Shown here piece after piece: positions 40,111 to 48,783 of a DNA stretch of 64,000 nt (within the stretch, counting starts at the first letter, position 1; each line of letters begins with the position of its first letter). A model generated the notes under the pieces. The model saw only the letters and a program-made list of their open reading frames with translations. It did not search any database and had not been told where the DNA came from. The position numbers and the translations under genes were made by a program. Origin of the DNA: Shewanella kaireitica. Its GTDB lineage: Bacteria > Pseudomonadota > Gammaproteobacteria > Enterobacterales > Shewanellaceae. Location: assembly GCF_023284045.1 (NCBI RefSeq), contig NZ_JAKIKQ010000006.1, positions 162,226-226,225 of the forward strand. The letters are read 5' to 3'.

Positions 40111-40887
40111 CTAGCCAGCCGTCTCACTTCTCCCCCGCTTAAACAGCACTCTATAGCGTTTTAGCGCTATATTTTCAATCACCCAATACAGACCCGACAA
40201 TGACAATAGCAATGTAAGTACTGCAAATAACCAGCTAAACGGGTTGTTGAAACTGCCTTGATTGAGGTAATCCATAAAGTGCAGCTTAAACATGAGATCA
40301 GCAAGTTGGGTTTGCTGATTCTTATGGCCAATAAGCTGACCATTAACTGCATTAATATAGATCAGAGTCTCTAGATTATCAGCCATATTAACTTGCCACA
40401 TCGGATTACACTGCTTAGGCCACACATCACTAGCAGTTGCGAGCTTATTGACGCTGATAATCTTCCCTGGTCCCATGTAACTGCCCAACGCTATTTGAGC
40501 CGCAATCTGATTATCAATCACGAAAAGGTTCCCGCTATAGGCATGGCGTAATGATTGCTCTTGGCAGTCATGCTGATAACGCTGAATCTGCTCATCCAAT
40601 AGGTAAACCGGTTGCTCGGCAAGCATCTGTAATTTAAGCTGCTCAACAGTATTGTTTGGGAATTGACTCAGTACTTTCTCAGCACTGAGCAGGCGCTCAG
40701 GATCAATGTTAAGCGCTTTGGGTTCAATATGATGGCTATGGTTATACACCATACCTTTAAGCTCATCATGGGGAGTTAGATTGAAGTACACGCCTGTTAC
40801 TAACCATACCAGTAGCTGCAGACTAACAATAGCGCCAAGCCAGTAATGTACCACTCTTACCCAGCGTCTAACCGACTTAGTCTGCAT
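40111..40887 (-). CDS. PepSY-type membrane protein B (TonB-receptor operon)
   Basis: A 258-aa protein from the ATG at 40887 (MQTKSVRRWVRVVHYWLGA), which shares one base with the stop of the preceding gene (TAATG); the longer frame to 40914 is not needed. One membrane helix lies near the start (about 14-36) and one near the end (about 220-245), with a periplasmic middle. It resembles its upstream neighbour, including LHFMDYLNQG where that has WHIMDYDDG. Such PepSY_TM-like proteins often accompany siderophore receptors and may be ferric reductases. That role is inferred. Confidence 0.75.
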   Translation of the reverse strand: MQTKSVRRWVRVVHYWLGAIVSLQLLVWLVTGVYFNLTPHDELKGMVYNHSHHIEPKALNIDPERLLSAEKVLSQFPNNTVEQLKLQMLAEQPVYLLDEQIQRYQHDCQEQSLRHAYSGNLFVIDNQIAAQIALGSYMGPGKIISVNKLATASDVWPKQCNPMWQVNMADNLETLIYINAVNGQLIGHKNQQTQLADLMFKLHFMDYLNQGSFNNPFSWLFAVLTLLLSLSGLYWVIENIALKRYRVLFKRGRSETAG

Positions 40888-41618
40888 TACAGGTATCTCC
40901 GTCGGCGTTGCCAAACTAAAAATAGTCCAGCAAGCACAGCAATAATCGAGATCATCGCTGCCGTCAGCAATAACTTGTTATCAATCGCCTCACCATCATC
41001 GTAATCCATAATGTGCCATTTCCAGAATAGATCGAATAACCGCCAATAATCATGTCGGCGGGTAACGACCTCACCACTGCTCGAGGATATATACACAGTA
41101 CTACTCGCACTGTCATCAAAGTCGACTCTCCAAACAGGCAAGTGTCGCTTAGCAAGCTCACTAGGTGGATGTTCGGTGATTAATGTCACTCTAAGTAACT
41201 TTGCATCTGATGCAATTGATTGTGGATGTTGCAATCGCTGAGCAATGGCTGTTGCTTGCTGCTCACTAAGTTGGTTAACCAGCAACCCACTACTGGCATC
41301 AATTAGCAACGTTTTGCCCTTAATCCTAACTTGGTAGTAGTTACGATTAGCGAGGTTTTTTAAGCTGATAGTTTCAGCCTGTGGATACCGTCGATAAACA
41401 TCAGCAACCGGGTAGTTGAATTCACTCAGAGACAGATAATTGACCTTTACAGGCTTTACATGGTCACTACGAATATAACCAAGATCCATGAGTACAAAAT
41501 AGCTGCCGGTGAGCGCCCAGATAAGGATCGGCAATGCCAAAAGCAACATCAACCAACGATGTAAAAAATGGGCGGATAATTTAGCGGTTAGTAATCTCAA
41601 TCTACTCAAAGTAAGCAC
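40887..41618 (-). CDS. PepSY-type membrane protein A (TonB-receptor operon)
   Basis: A 243-aa protein with an N-terminal membrane helix (about 20-45, HRWLMLLLALPILIWALTGS), a periplasmic PepSY-like region (about 60-200, with YPQAETISLKNL and VWRVDFDDSASSTVYISSSS) and a C-terminal helix (about 215-235) ending in WQRRRRYL. WKWHIMDYDDG before the last helix is typical of the family. It starts 54 bases after the TonB receptor stop and is coupled to the next gene by TAATG. The three genes look like one iron-acquisition operon. Confidence 0.75.
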   Translation of the reverse strand: MLTLSRLRLLTAKLSAHFLHRWLMLLLALPILIWALTGSYFVLMDLGYIRSDHVKPVKVNYLSLSEFNYPVADVYRRYPQAETISLKNLANRNYYQVRIKGKTLLIDASSGLLVNQLSEQQATAIAQRLQHPQSIASDAKLLRVTLITEHPPSELAKRHLPVWRVDFDDSASSTVYISSSSGEVVTRRHDYWRLFDLFWKWHIMDYDDGEAIDNKLLLTAAMISIIAVLAGLFLVWQRRRRYL

Positions 41619-41672
41619 TAAGCCTTTATTATTATGTTTATGTCGATGGTTAATAGCAGTCGCTATAAGTGA

Positions 41673-44384
41673 CTATAGAGACCATTTAAATGCCAGGTAG
41701 TATCGACGCCCCATTAGGTCATAAGTCATGGTGTTGGTGTTGCCATCGGTATAACTCTGGTGATAAGGAGCGGCTTTATCAAACAGATTATCAACTCCTG
41801 CCGTTAAGGCAACAGCTTCGCTAAATAGATAGCGTACTTGCAAGTTATGGTAAGTCACCGCATCAACACTGTCGCCGGTATCGCCCTTATTGGCATATTG
41901 ATCATCCGCCGCACCGATATATTGAATGTTGTAGCTATAGCGCCATTTAGCATCACTGATATCAAAGTATAAATTTGAACGCCACTTAGTATAACTACCG
42001 TCATAACCAATGGTTCCGGCACGAGACTCTATCGGTGCGCCGGCATAAGTTTGAATATCATATTGGTCTAAATAGCTCACTTCCCAGCTGGTATTGGTTG
42101 AGAATCGCCCCAGCTCTTTTTGATAAAATAGCGCCATATCAACACCTGACACCTGCTCATTGGCCGCATTACCCAGTTGAGTTTGTAAGTACGAGATCTC
42201 TCCCGTGAGTGGGTCTCGAGTAAAGTGTTCGTCACTACAAAACGGATGAGACATGCCGTTACTGTCGTAACATGCCGCAAGTTTACTGGAACCATTGACC
42301 GAGTTAATTGCATTTTCAATACTGATTTTGTAGTAATCTAGAGTGATATTTAGCCCATCGACCATGGCCACATTCCAGACTAGTCCGGCGGTAAACGTAT
42401 CAGCTTCCTCAGGCTCCAGGACTGAATTACCACCGCGGTCAGTCAGGATAGTCCCCTCTTGTTTGTAATCTACTGGCACTCCAGCCGCCATGCAGTTAGC
42501 GTAACGATTAGAGCTTGGGTCGAGCTGGCTCCATTCACTGCAAGGATCAGTCGTGTTCATATAGCCCTGATCGATACCGCCAAATAGTTCTGGAATATTC
42601 GGCACTCTAAAGGCTGTTGATTGCGTCGCGCGGAGCATCAACTCATCATTGACGGTCCATTGCAAACCAAGCTTGTAGTTAGTATCGCCACCAAAGGTAT
42701 CGAAATAGGAGTAACGTAAAGCGGCGGTTAAATCGAGCTGCTTAGCAAAAGGTAAATCACTTAATAGAGGGATAAGCGCTTCCAAGTAAACTTCATCTGC
42801 AGTGTAGCTGCCGTCAATAGGATCTTGTTGCGCGGTATTGGCTTCACCGCTTATTTTAAGCGGGTCGGGATCATTCCAGCCTTTCTCTTTACGGTGCTCC
42901 ACACCGGAGGCGAAGCTCATTGTGCCAGCAGGTAACTCCCATAAATCACCGGTGACATTGGCGGTAACGCTGAACTGCTCGTTGCCACCATTGTCTTTCA
43001 TGTCAAATAGGAAGTAATCTAACATTTCTGCGGTGAGTGAGTTTTCACCCCACATATCAGCACAGGGGATATTGGGATCGCTACTACATAAGCTGTAGTC
43101 AGTTGTTTCTGCCAATCTAGCATTGTTGATCACATTGCTGACCTCATAAGAGCCTCGATTACTGCCGTAATTGACCGCTACATCCCACTGCCAACTATTT
43201 TCCAACTCGCCTTTTAGCCCTGTCACCAAGCGCCAGGTATCAGAACGAATATCAAACTCTCGCGGCGCTTCCGCCAATCTACGACTGTTGAGCAAAAAGT
43301 CTTGCTCTGTTGGGTTTGACTCATGCCACGCAGGGATAACGATGCCGGAGACGGTTTGCGGCGTTGCAGGTAATTGTGAGGTTCTGTGGGTATACATAGC
43401 TTCAGTAAATAACTGAGTACTATCGGTCAGGTCATACTCACCATATGCAAATAGATTAAAGCGCTCATTTGGCTGCACCGCATTAAAGTACTGGTAATAA
43501 TTATCGCGCTCACCACCATAAGGAGACGAGCCATCAGGCAGAAGTTTAACCTCATCACCAATAGGGCTGCCGTTTTCATCTAAAAAGTGCCCTCTGCCGC
43601 CAGGGAGTGCAGAACTGCCGCTGCACACCAGTTCACCATCTTGCTCTGCAAGCGGGCAAGCGGCGCGGCTTAACATATCAACCGCTTGGGTCTTGTCATA
43701 ACTCATGGCAAGGTAAGCACTGCCGCGATCACCAACATGACCCATCGCAACGTCGAATTGGTACTGCTCACCATCTCCTCGCTCGGTGATCCCTGTGCGT
43801 GCCTGTAACTCAATGCCGTCAATTTGTTGCTTAGTGATGATATTAACCACACCCGCAACGGCATCGGCGCCATAAACCGCTGAAGCCCCATCTTTAAGCA
43901 CTTCTATCCGTTCAATAACACTCACCGGAATGGTATTTAAATCAACGGAAGAGTTGGCACCAGTGCCGCTATTAACCATGCGGCGACCATTTAACAACAC
44001 CAGAGTTCGGTTAACCCCCAAGCCTCTTAAATTCACTTGGGTTGAGCCGTAACCCCCTTCGGTCCAATAGGCATTAGTTTGGTTGCCAGCAAACCCGGCT
44101 GAAGCAGACATGCGTTGCAACAACACATCCACCGAGGTTGCACCAATTTTCTCAATATCCTCTGCGGTAAAAACGGTTATCGGCGCGCTCGAAGTCATCT
44201 CTTCGCGAAAGATACGACTGCCAGTTATCGCTATGTGCTCCATCTTCTCAGCTTGCTCAGTGGGCTTAGCCATGGAAGCTGCGAGGGACGGCAGTTCGAG
44301 ATTTGAATCAGCACTATAAACATGAAAATGGGGCTGAAGGCCCAAAGAAAGTGTCATTGCACTCCCCAATGCACAGCGATACAT
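41673..44384 (-). CDS. TonB-dependent outer-membrane receptor (first gene of TBDR-PepSY-PepSY operon)
   Basis: A 903-aa receptor from the ATG at 44384, chosen because AGGA lies seven bases upstream; the frame opens 26 codons earlier. A signal-like start is followed by EKMEHIAITGSRIFREE (TonB-box region), a plug domain (SSAPITVFTAEDIEKIGATS, LRGLGVNRTLVLLNGRRMVN, IERIEVLKDGASAVYGADAV, GVVNIITK) and a beta barrel ending YYLAFKWSL. The plug is typical of receptors for siderophores or other metal chelates. The two PepSY genes downstream support an iron link. The ligand is unknown. A perfect inverted repeat sits about 90 bases upstream. Confidence 0.9.
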   Translation of the reverse strand: MYRCALGSAMTLSLGLQPHFHVYSADSNLELPSLAASMAKPTEQAEKMEHIAITGSRIFREEMTSSAPITVFTAEDIEKIGATSVDVLLQRMSASAGFAGNQTNAYWTEGGYGSTQVNLRGLGVNRTLVLLNGRRMVNSGTGANSSVDLNTIPVSVIERIEVLKDGASAVYGADAVAGVVNIITKQQIDGIELQARTGITERGDGEQYQFDVAMGHVGDRGSAYLAMSYDKTQAVDMLSRAACPLAEQDGELVCSGSSALPGGRGHFLDENGSPIGDEVKLLPDGSSPYGGERDNYYQYFNAVQPNERFNLFAYGEYDLTDSTQLFTEAMYTHRTSQLPATPQTVSGIVIPAWHESNPTEQDFLLNSRRLAEAPREFDIRSDTWRLVTGLKGELENSWQWDVAVNYGSNRGSYEVSNVINNARLAETTDYSLCSSDPNIPCADMWGENSLTAEMLDYFLFDMKDNGGNEQFSVTANVTGDLWELPAGTMSFASGVEHRKEKGWNDPDPLKISGEANTAQQDPIDGSYTADEVYLEALIPLLSDLPFAKQLDLTAALRYSYFDTFGGDTNYKLGLQWTVNDELMLRATQSTAFRVPNIPELFGGIDQGYMNTTDPCSEWSQLDPSSNRYANCMAAGVPVDYKQEGTILTDRGGNSVLEPEEADTFTAGLVWNVAMVDGLNITLDYYKISIENAINSVNGSSKLAACYDSNGMSHPFCSDEHFTRDPLTGEISYLQTQLGNAANEQVSGVDMALFYQKELGRFSTNTSWEVSYLDQYDIQTYAGAPIESRAGTIGYDGSYTKWRSNLYFDISDAKWRYSYNIQYIGAADDQYANKGDTGDSVDAVTYHNLQVRYLFSEAVALTAGVDNLFDKAAPYHQSYTDGNTNTMTYDLMGRRYYLAFKWSL

Positions 44385-44474
44385 AAACAGTCCTATGACA
44401 AATTTGTTTTGATTATGCAGCGATTTATAAATGATTGATGATAGATAACAATTAAAACCCAACTAACTGCGACA

Positions 44475-44500
44475 CTGTGTCACACCTTGCTGTGACACAG
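44475..44500. promoter_or_regulatory. Perfect 10-bp inverted repeat upstream of the TonB receptor gene
   Basis: Arms CTGTGTCACA (44475-44484) and TGTGACACAG (44491-44500) are exact complements around CCTTGC. The arm orientation (TCACA-N6-TGTGA) is the reverse of a CRP site, so it is not a CRP box. It has no T run, so it is not a terminator. It is a likely operator for an unidentified dimeric regulator. Confidence 0.55.
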
Positions 44501-44593
44501 CATACAAATCAAAGATTTATGTCGACTTACAGCTGTTCAAAAAAGCATCCAAATATGGATATTCAAGCCGCTCGCAATATGCTGAGGCCACAA

Positions 44594-44624
44594 CGAAAAA
44601 AAAGCCCTTGAAGGGCTTTTTTTC
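44594..44624 (-). terminator. Terminator after lemA
   Basis: Palindrome with stem AAAGCCCTT / AAGGGCTTT and A7/T7 flanks, directly downstream of the lemA stop on the minus strand. Confidence 0.85.
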
Positions 44625-44645
44625 GAAAAATATCGGCTCGGAGCG

Positions 44646-45215
44646 CTATAGATTAGGTGAATAATCAAAAGAACCTGATGCTGACTGATCAACAAAGTTG
44701 TCGACTGGCTTTTTCTTATTCAATACGCCATTAACCATATTGCTTGGGAAACTTTCAATCCGGGTATTGAATATCGCGACGTTTTGGTTAAACACCCGCA
44801 ATGCCGCTCCTACATGCTCTTCTTGATTAACAATCTCTGCCATGTTCTTGCTGAACGACTCTGATGCCTTTAATTCAGGGTAGCTTTCAGAAACAAACCT
44901 CAAGCTCTGCATCAACTGCTCTGAGACATTGCTCACTTCGCTGCAGCGGCTAGGTTCAATCTCTTTGCCATCAAGCTGCTCGACACTATTTCTTAAGGCA
45001 GCAATTTTCTTAAACACATCAGATTCAAACAGCTTGTGTTCATTAAGCACTTTTTCCAATTCAGGCAAAATGCGCATGCGTTGTCTTTCAATAACAATCA
45101 CATCATCCCAAGATTGCTGTACTGATTTATGCTCAGAAACAATACTATTATATAGCGCGATGATGGTACCAATGACAGACACTATAATGGTACCAGCGAT
45201 TACTTGTTCAAACAT
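44646..45215 (-). CDS. LemA-family membrane protein
   Basis: A 189-aa protein with an N-terminal membrane helix (about 5-25, IAGTIIVSVIGTIIALYNSI), followed by a long all-helical domain with SVQQSWDDVIVIERQRMRIL and LRVFNQNVAIFNTRIESFPS, the signature of the LemA family. A short disordered tail ends the protein. LemA proteins are widespread but their function is unclear. It is 9 bases after the DUF3137-like gene, and such pairs recur in other bacteria. Confidence 0.87.
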   Translation of the reverse strand: MFEQVIAGTIIVSVIGTIIALYNSIVSEHKSVQQSWDDVIVIERQRMRILPELEKVLNEHKLFESDVFKKIAALRNSVEQLDGKEIEPSRCSEVSNVSEQLMQSLRFVSESYPELKASESFSKNMAEIVNQEEHVGAALRVFNQNVAIFNTRIESFPSNMVNGVLNKKKPVDNFVDQSASGSFDYSPNL

Positions 45216-45224
45216 TATCAGTTC

Positions 45225-46316
45225 CTAATTATATATTTTACTATGGACGTTACGGGTATATTGCATAAAGATTTCAAGTGAGGTTTTTTCGAGCAATTCT
45301 TCTGTGAAGTTATCGAATGTAATATAACCTTCCAAAGGAGGTAAAATATCAACATCAACCTGTGAAACTAACAGATGACCATCCTTATCCGCTTCAATAG
45401 TTAAATTACTATACTGCTGTGATAATGCCTCAATATTCAACATCATCTTCGGCGTTAAAAATTGTGCAACCGCTATTTGAGTTTCGCCTTCACTGTAGAA
45501 TTTTTTATCAAAAGAAATTAGCGAAGGTTTAAAAGTTTCATAACCAGCAGACTTAACAACACTGCCTGAATTAGAAATTTTGACTCCTTTATGACGATTG
45601 CATCCACTCATGACAACACCATAACGCCAGAATGTCTTGTACTCGTAGTAGACTCTTTTATTCTTGCCAAACCCTTCGGTACGTTTAATTTGTTCAGTAT
45701 GCTCAGAGCGAACAATTGCAAAGGCATTCACCCCTTCAAATTCATCACCTAGCTCAATTCGATAAGCAGCAACATGGTTACTATAATTGCCACGCTGAAA
45801 ATCGTAAAATGCTGAGCTACTTAATGATTTCACTTGTGCGCCATGGCGCAGCAACAGCACCTTGTTATAAACAGCTTTGGTTTGCCTTTTAATGTAGTTT
45901 ACAAATTTGTCTTTTTTGGTTTTCTTTAAGTTAGCAACAAGCTTAACTAGCAGATACATTAGTGCAAGAGTTGCCACAGTAACGATAAAACCATTACTGG
46001 AACTAGAGCCATATGTATATCTCGAATTCAATAAAGTTAAATACATCCAACCAATGTAACTAGCAAATACTAATACTATTAAGCTATGCAAAACATTTAC
46101 CGAACGACTACAAAGGAAACTATAAAAAAGGTCTCCTTTTTTTTCTTGGTATTCGTCCACTAACTCGGTTAATTCATCGACGGACTCAGATTTTTCGACC
46201 CTTTCCAGCACCTCATCCATGTAAGCAACGCGGCGATGATATTTATCATCTTTTAACCACTGACTAAATTTATTACCTTCTAACCACTTACTAATTTTAT
46301 TATCTTTAAATGCCAT
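45225..46316 (-). CDS. DUF3137-like membrane protein partnered with LemA
   Basis: A 363-aa protein. A charged helical N-terminus (about 1-65) begins with a short internal duplication (KWLEGNKFSQWLKDDKYH). Two membrane helices follow (about 70-90 and 107-127), then a soluble domain with LGDEFEGVNAFAIVRSEHTE, GYETFKPSLISFDKKFYSEG and ILPPLEGYITFDNF. The last part and the LemA partner fit the DUF3137 group, whose role is unknown. The two genes are certainly one unit. Codon use is more AT-rich than in the core genes around it, which may reflect transfer. Confidence 0.7.
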   Translation of the reverse strand: MAFKDNKISKWLEGNKFSQWLKDDKYHRRVAYMDEVLERVEKSESVDELTELVDEYQEKKGDLFYSFLCSRSVNVLHSLIVLVFASYIGWMYLTLLNSRYTYGSSSSNGFIVTVATLALMYLLVKLVANLKKTKKDKFVNYIKRQTKAVYNKVLLLRHGAQVKSLSSSAFYDFQRGNYSNHVAAYRIELGDEFEGVNAFAIVRSEHTEQIKRTEGFGKNKRVYYEYKTFWRYGVVMSGCNRHKGVKISNSGSVVKSAGYETFKPSLISFDKKFYSEGETQIAVAQFLTPKMMLNIEALSQQYSNLTIEADKDGHLLVSQVDVDILPPLEGYITFDNFTEELLEKTSLEIFMQYTRNVHSKIYN

Positions 46317-46541
46317 TCATAAACCTAAAAATGAGAATTGTTATTCGCCATAAATATAAGAAATTTAACGTTCTACATTATATTGATAAAAATGGTTAAT
46401 TTAATCTTCTCCTTAACAATACTCAGCACAAAGAATAAAAACTGGTAATTTTACTAGGCCTAAAAATAGTGATTAATACCAAAAACTTGCATAAAAACTG
46501 TTCGGTACCGATTAACTTTGACCCACTATGATATTTTGTTA

Positions 46542-46840
46542 CATTAGGAGCTGTTGATCTTTCACGGTTGTTTTTGCCGCAGTTTATTGGCTATTTTGAC
46601 AAGGCGGAGGCTATGCCGTTTAGTTATTCTCCACAAATAGTCTATAACACAGTAAAGATAGCCAAGAAACGCGGCCCTTTGGGGTCAATTCAATGCATCT
46701 ATTCTTTTATGACTAGCATGTGTTATGAGCTTTTCACTTAGTCAGCTAAGCTTCATCGCTCAAGCCTTGTACTAGAAGCATTATTCCTTACGGTAAAGAA
46801 CCGAACAAAACTAAGCTCGAAAGATCAACAGCCCCTAATG
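46542..46840. repeat. MITE-like element (299 bp), full copy
   Basis: The ends 46542-46563 and 46819-46840 are 22-bp inverted repeats starting CATTAGG(A/G)GCTGTTGAT with one mismatch. There is no usable open frame. A half copy lies at 17799-17905. It ends just 26 bases before the kelch gene start, so that gene's transcription may depend on sequence in the element. No clear target duplication was seen. Confidence 0.75.
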
Positions 46841-46866
46841 ACTCAAACAATTTAGTGAGCCTAATC

Positions 46867-47955
46867 ATGCCCAATATCATTATCTTTTTACTATTGTTTG
46901 CTTACGCAACAACTGCGACAGCTAAACCGCTAGCAGACTTGCCAGAGCCGGTCACGAATAATGCAGTGGCAATAGTCAGCAACGATTCAAAGGATTACCT
47001 GCTGAGCTTTATGGGGATGGGGCAAAACAAAGATTATAAGGCGATTCATAACAAAGCATGGTCACTAGAGATAAGCCATCCAGCAGCTCAATGGCAACCA
47101 TTACCTGCCGTACCACACATAAATGAAATAAGTGGACGCTTGGCTGCTATAGCTGTTGGCATTAAAAGTGATGCTTACCTTTTTGGTGGCTTTACTGTTT
47201 CTAGTGATCATCAAGAGCTATCGACTGCCGATAACTACCGCTTCTCAATTAAGGATAAAAGCTATACTCGCATCGCCGATATGCCGGTAGCTGTTGATGA
47301 CACCAGCGCACTGGTTTATCAACACCGATATATCTATCTACTAAGTGGCTGGCATCAACATGGCAATGTCAATTTAGTGCAGGTGTATGACACCCAAACT
47401 GATACTTGGGCCCAAGCTAGCCCGCTACCTATACCTGCAGTATTTGGCCAGGCTGGCGGCATTGTGGGTAATGAATTGGTCATGTGTGACGGCGTAACAG
47501 TTACAGCTCAACTCAATAAATCAAGAACATTTAGCGCTTCGCCGATATGTGTATATGGCAAAATAAAAGCAGATAATCACCTACGTATCGACTGGCAGCT
47601 ATTACCCCATTACTCACAGCAGGTGGCAGGTAATTTGCCACAACCCGATGCCGTAGCCCATTATCGAATGGCAGCTGCGGGAAATGAGCTTACCAAGCAA
47701 ATCATTTTCATTGGTGGCAGCAATAACCCATACAACTATGATGGTATCGGCTATAACGGCCAGCCAAGTTCAGCATCCGATCTAATACACCGCTTTGACT
47801 TGGCCTCACATCAATGGCTTCCTGCAGAGATTGTGAAAACCTCATCTATGGATCATCGCAGCCTTATTATTTATAAAAACCAGGCACTTCGCATTGGCGG
47901 CATGCTTAAACAACAACAGGTAAGTAACAGCGTATTGAGCGTACCTCTAAAGTAA
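46867..47955 (+). CDS. Secreted kelch-repeat protein
   Basis: A 362-aa exported protein from the ATG at 46867 (signal peptide MPNIIIFLLLFAYATTATAK); a GTG at 46855 would add four residues. Kelch-type blades are seen in AAIAVGIKSDAYLFGGFTVS, DDTSALVYQHRYIYLLSGW, VYDTQTDTWAQASPLPIP, KQIIFIGGSN and RSLIIYKNQALRIGGM, giving a beta-propeller. The closest known shape is the N-acetylneuraminate epimerase/galactose oxidase-like kelch group, but no sialic acid genes are nearby and no catalytic residue can be assigned. It is a lone gene directly downstream of a repeat element. Confidence 0.8.
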   Translation: MPNIIIFLLLFAYATTATAKPLADLPEPVTNNAVAIVSNDSKDYLLSFMGMGQNKDYKAIHNKAWSLEISHPAAQWQPLPAVPHINEISGRLAAIAVGIKSDAYLFGGFTVSSDHQELSTADNYRFSIKDKSYTRIADMPVAVDDTSALVYQHRYIYLLSGWHQHGNVNLVQVYDTQTDTWAQASPLPIPAVFGQAGGIVGNELVMCDGVTVTAQLNKSRTFSASPICVYGKIKADNHLRIDWQLLPHYSQQVAGNLPQPDAVAHYRMAAAGNELTKQIIFIGGSNNPYNYDGIGYNGQPSSASDLIHRFDLASHQWLPAEIVKTSSMDHRSLIIYKNQALRIGGMLKQQQVSNSVLSVPLK

Positions 47956-48018
47956 GGTTTTGACCGCCAAAGTGTGATTACCTGAGCATTTTACTCAAGT
48001 AATGATTGAGAAAATAAA

Positions 48019-48038
48019 AAGATGCAAATAATATACTT
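48019..48038 (+). promoter_or_regulatory. NsrR-like operator before ytfE
   Basis: AAGATGCA (48019-48026) and, inverted, AAGTATAT (48038-48031) form a 20-base imperfect dyad similar to NsrR sites (AAGATGCAT half-sites). It lies 28-47 bases before the ytfE start and overlaps the likely promoter. NsrR represses nitric-oxide-responsive genes such as ytfE in enterics. The right half matches poorly. Confidence 0.4.
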
Positions 48039-48065
48039 GTTATATTAATTTGTTGGAGTGCCACC

Positions 48066-48773
48066 ATGTCTCAATCAAAAGAAGTGCTACTTAATACTCG
48101 AGTCGGAGAGTTAGTCGCCAATGACTTTCGCAGCGCTCATATTTTCAGTCAATATGGTATCGACTTTTGTTGTGGTGGCGGTATTACACTAGATCGTGCT
48201 ATTTCACGTTTTAATGCCGATGAAGAAGCATTACTTAATACACTATTAGCACTTGATGGCAACACGGTTACAAACGATGGGCTTACGGAGTTAACATTGC
48301 CTGACTTGCTTAACTACATCGAAGCCACTCACCACACCTTTGTCAGAGAAAAAGCACCGCTGTTAGTAGAATACAGCCAGAAAATGGTACGTGCTCACGG
48401 TGAAAACCATGGCGAAATAAAGCCGTTAGCAGGCTGGATTGCAGCGCTAGTCGATGACTTAATGCCACATTTGATGAAAGAGGAACAGATCCTGTTTCCG
48501 GCCATTTTAGGCCTGCACAATCAAGTTGAAAGCCAAACTTGCTTTGGTCACATCAGCAACCCAATCAATGCGATGCAGTATGAACATGATGACGCGTTGC
48601 AGATTATGGAGAAGATTAGCGAGCTCACCAACGGCTTTCAACCGCCAGAGCATGCTTGCACCACTTGGCGCGTTTGTTATGCCAGCCTCGCAGAATTCGA
48701 TGCAGATCTAAAACAACATATCTACATTGAGAACAACATATTGTTTCCAAAAGCATTAGCATTAACTGCTTAA
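48066..48773 (+). CDS. ytfE: Iron-sulfur cluster repair di-iron protein (YtfE/ScdA/RIC)
   Basis: A di-iron hemerythrin-like protein that repairs Fe-S clusters damaged by nitric oxide or oxidants. It has 235 aa. The N-terminal ScdA domain has FSQYGIDFCCGGGITLDRAI with the conserved Cys pair. The hemerythrin-like domain supplies iron ligands in ATHHTFVREKAP, HGENHGEIKP, LMPHLMKEEQILFP, MQYEHDDALQIME and LKQHIYIENNILFP. GGAG precedes the ATG. It is a lone gene, convergent with the HAD gene, with a candidate NO-responsive site in its promoter. Confidence 0.95.
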   Translation: MSQSKEVLLNTRVGELVANDFRSAHIFSQYGIDFCCGGGITLDRAISRFNADEEALLNTLLALDGNTVTNDGLTELTLPDLLNYIEATHHTFVREKAPLLVEYSQKMVRAHGENHGEIKPLAGWIAALVDDLMPHLMKEEQILFPAILGLHNQVESQTCFGHISNPINAMQYEHDDALQIMEKISELTNGFQPPEHACTTWRVCYASLAEFDADLKQHIYIENNILFPKALALTA

Positions 48774-48783
48774 GTCACTTTCA

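Noticed and set aside
44400..44460. Fur box upstream of the TonB receptor (TGATTGATGATAGATAAC)
   Set aside because: It has GAT-rich bases, but aligned to the 19-bp Fur consensus it matches poorly in both orientations.
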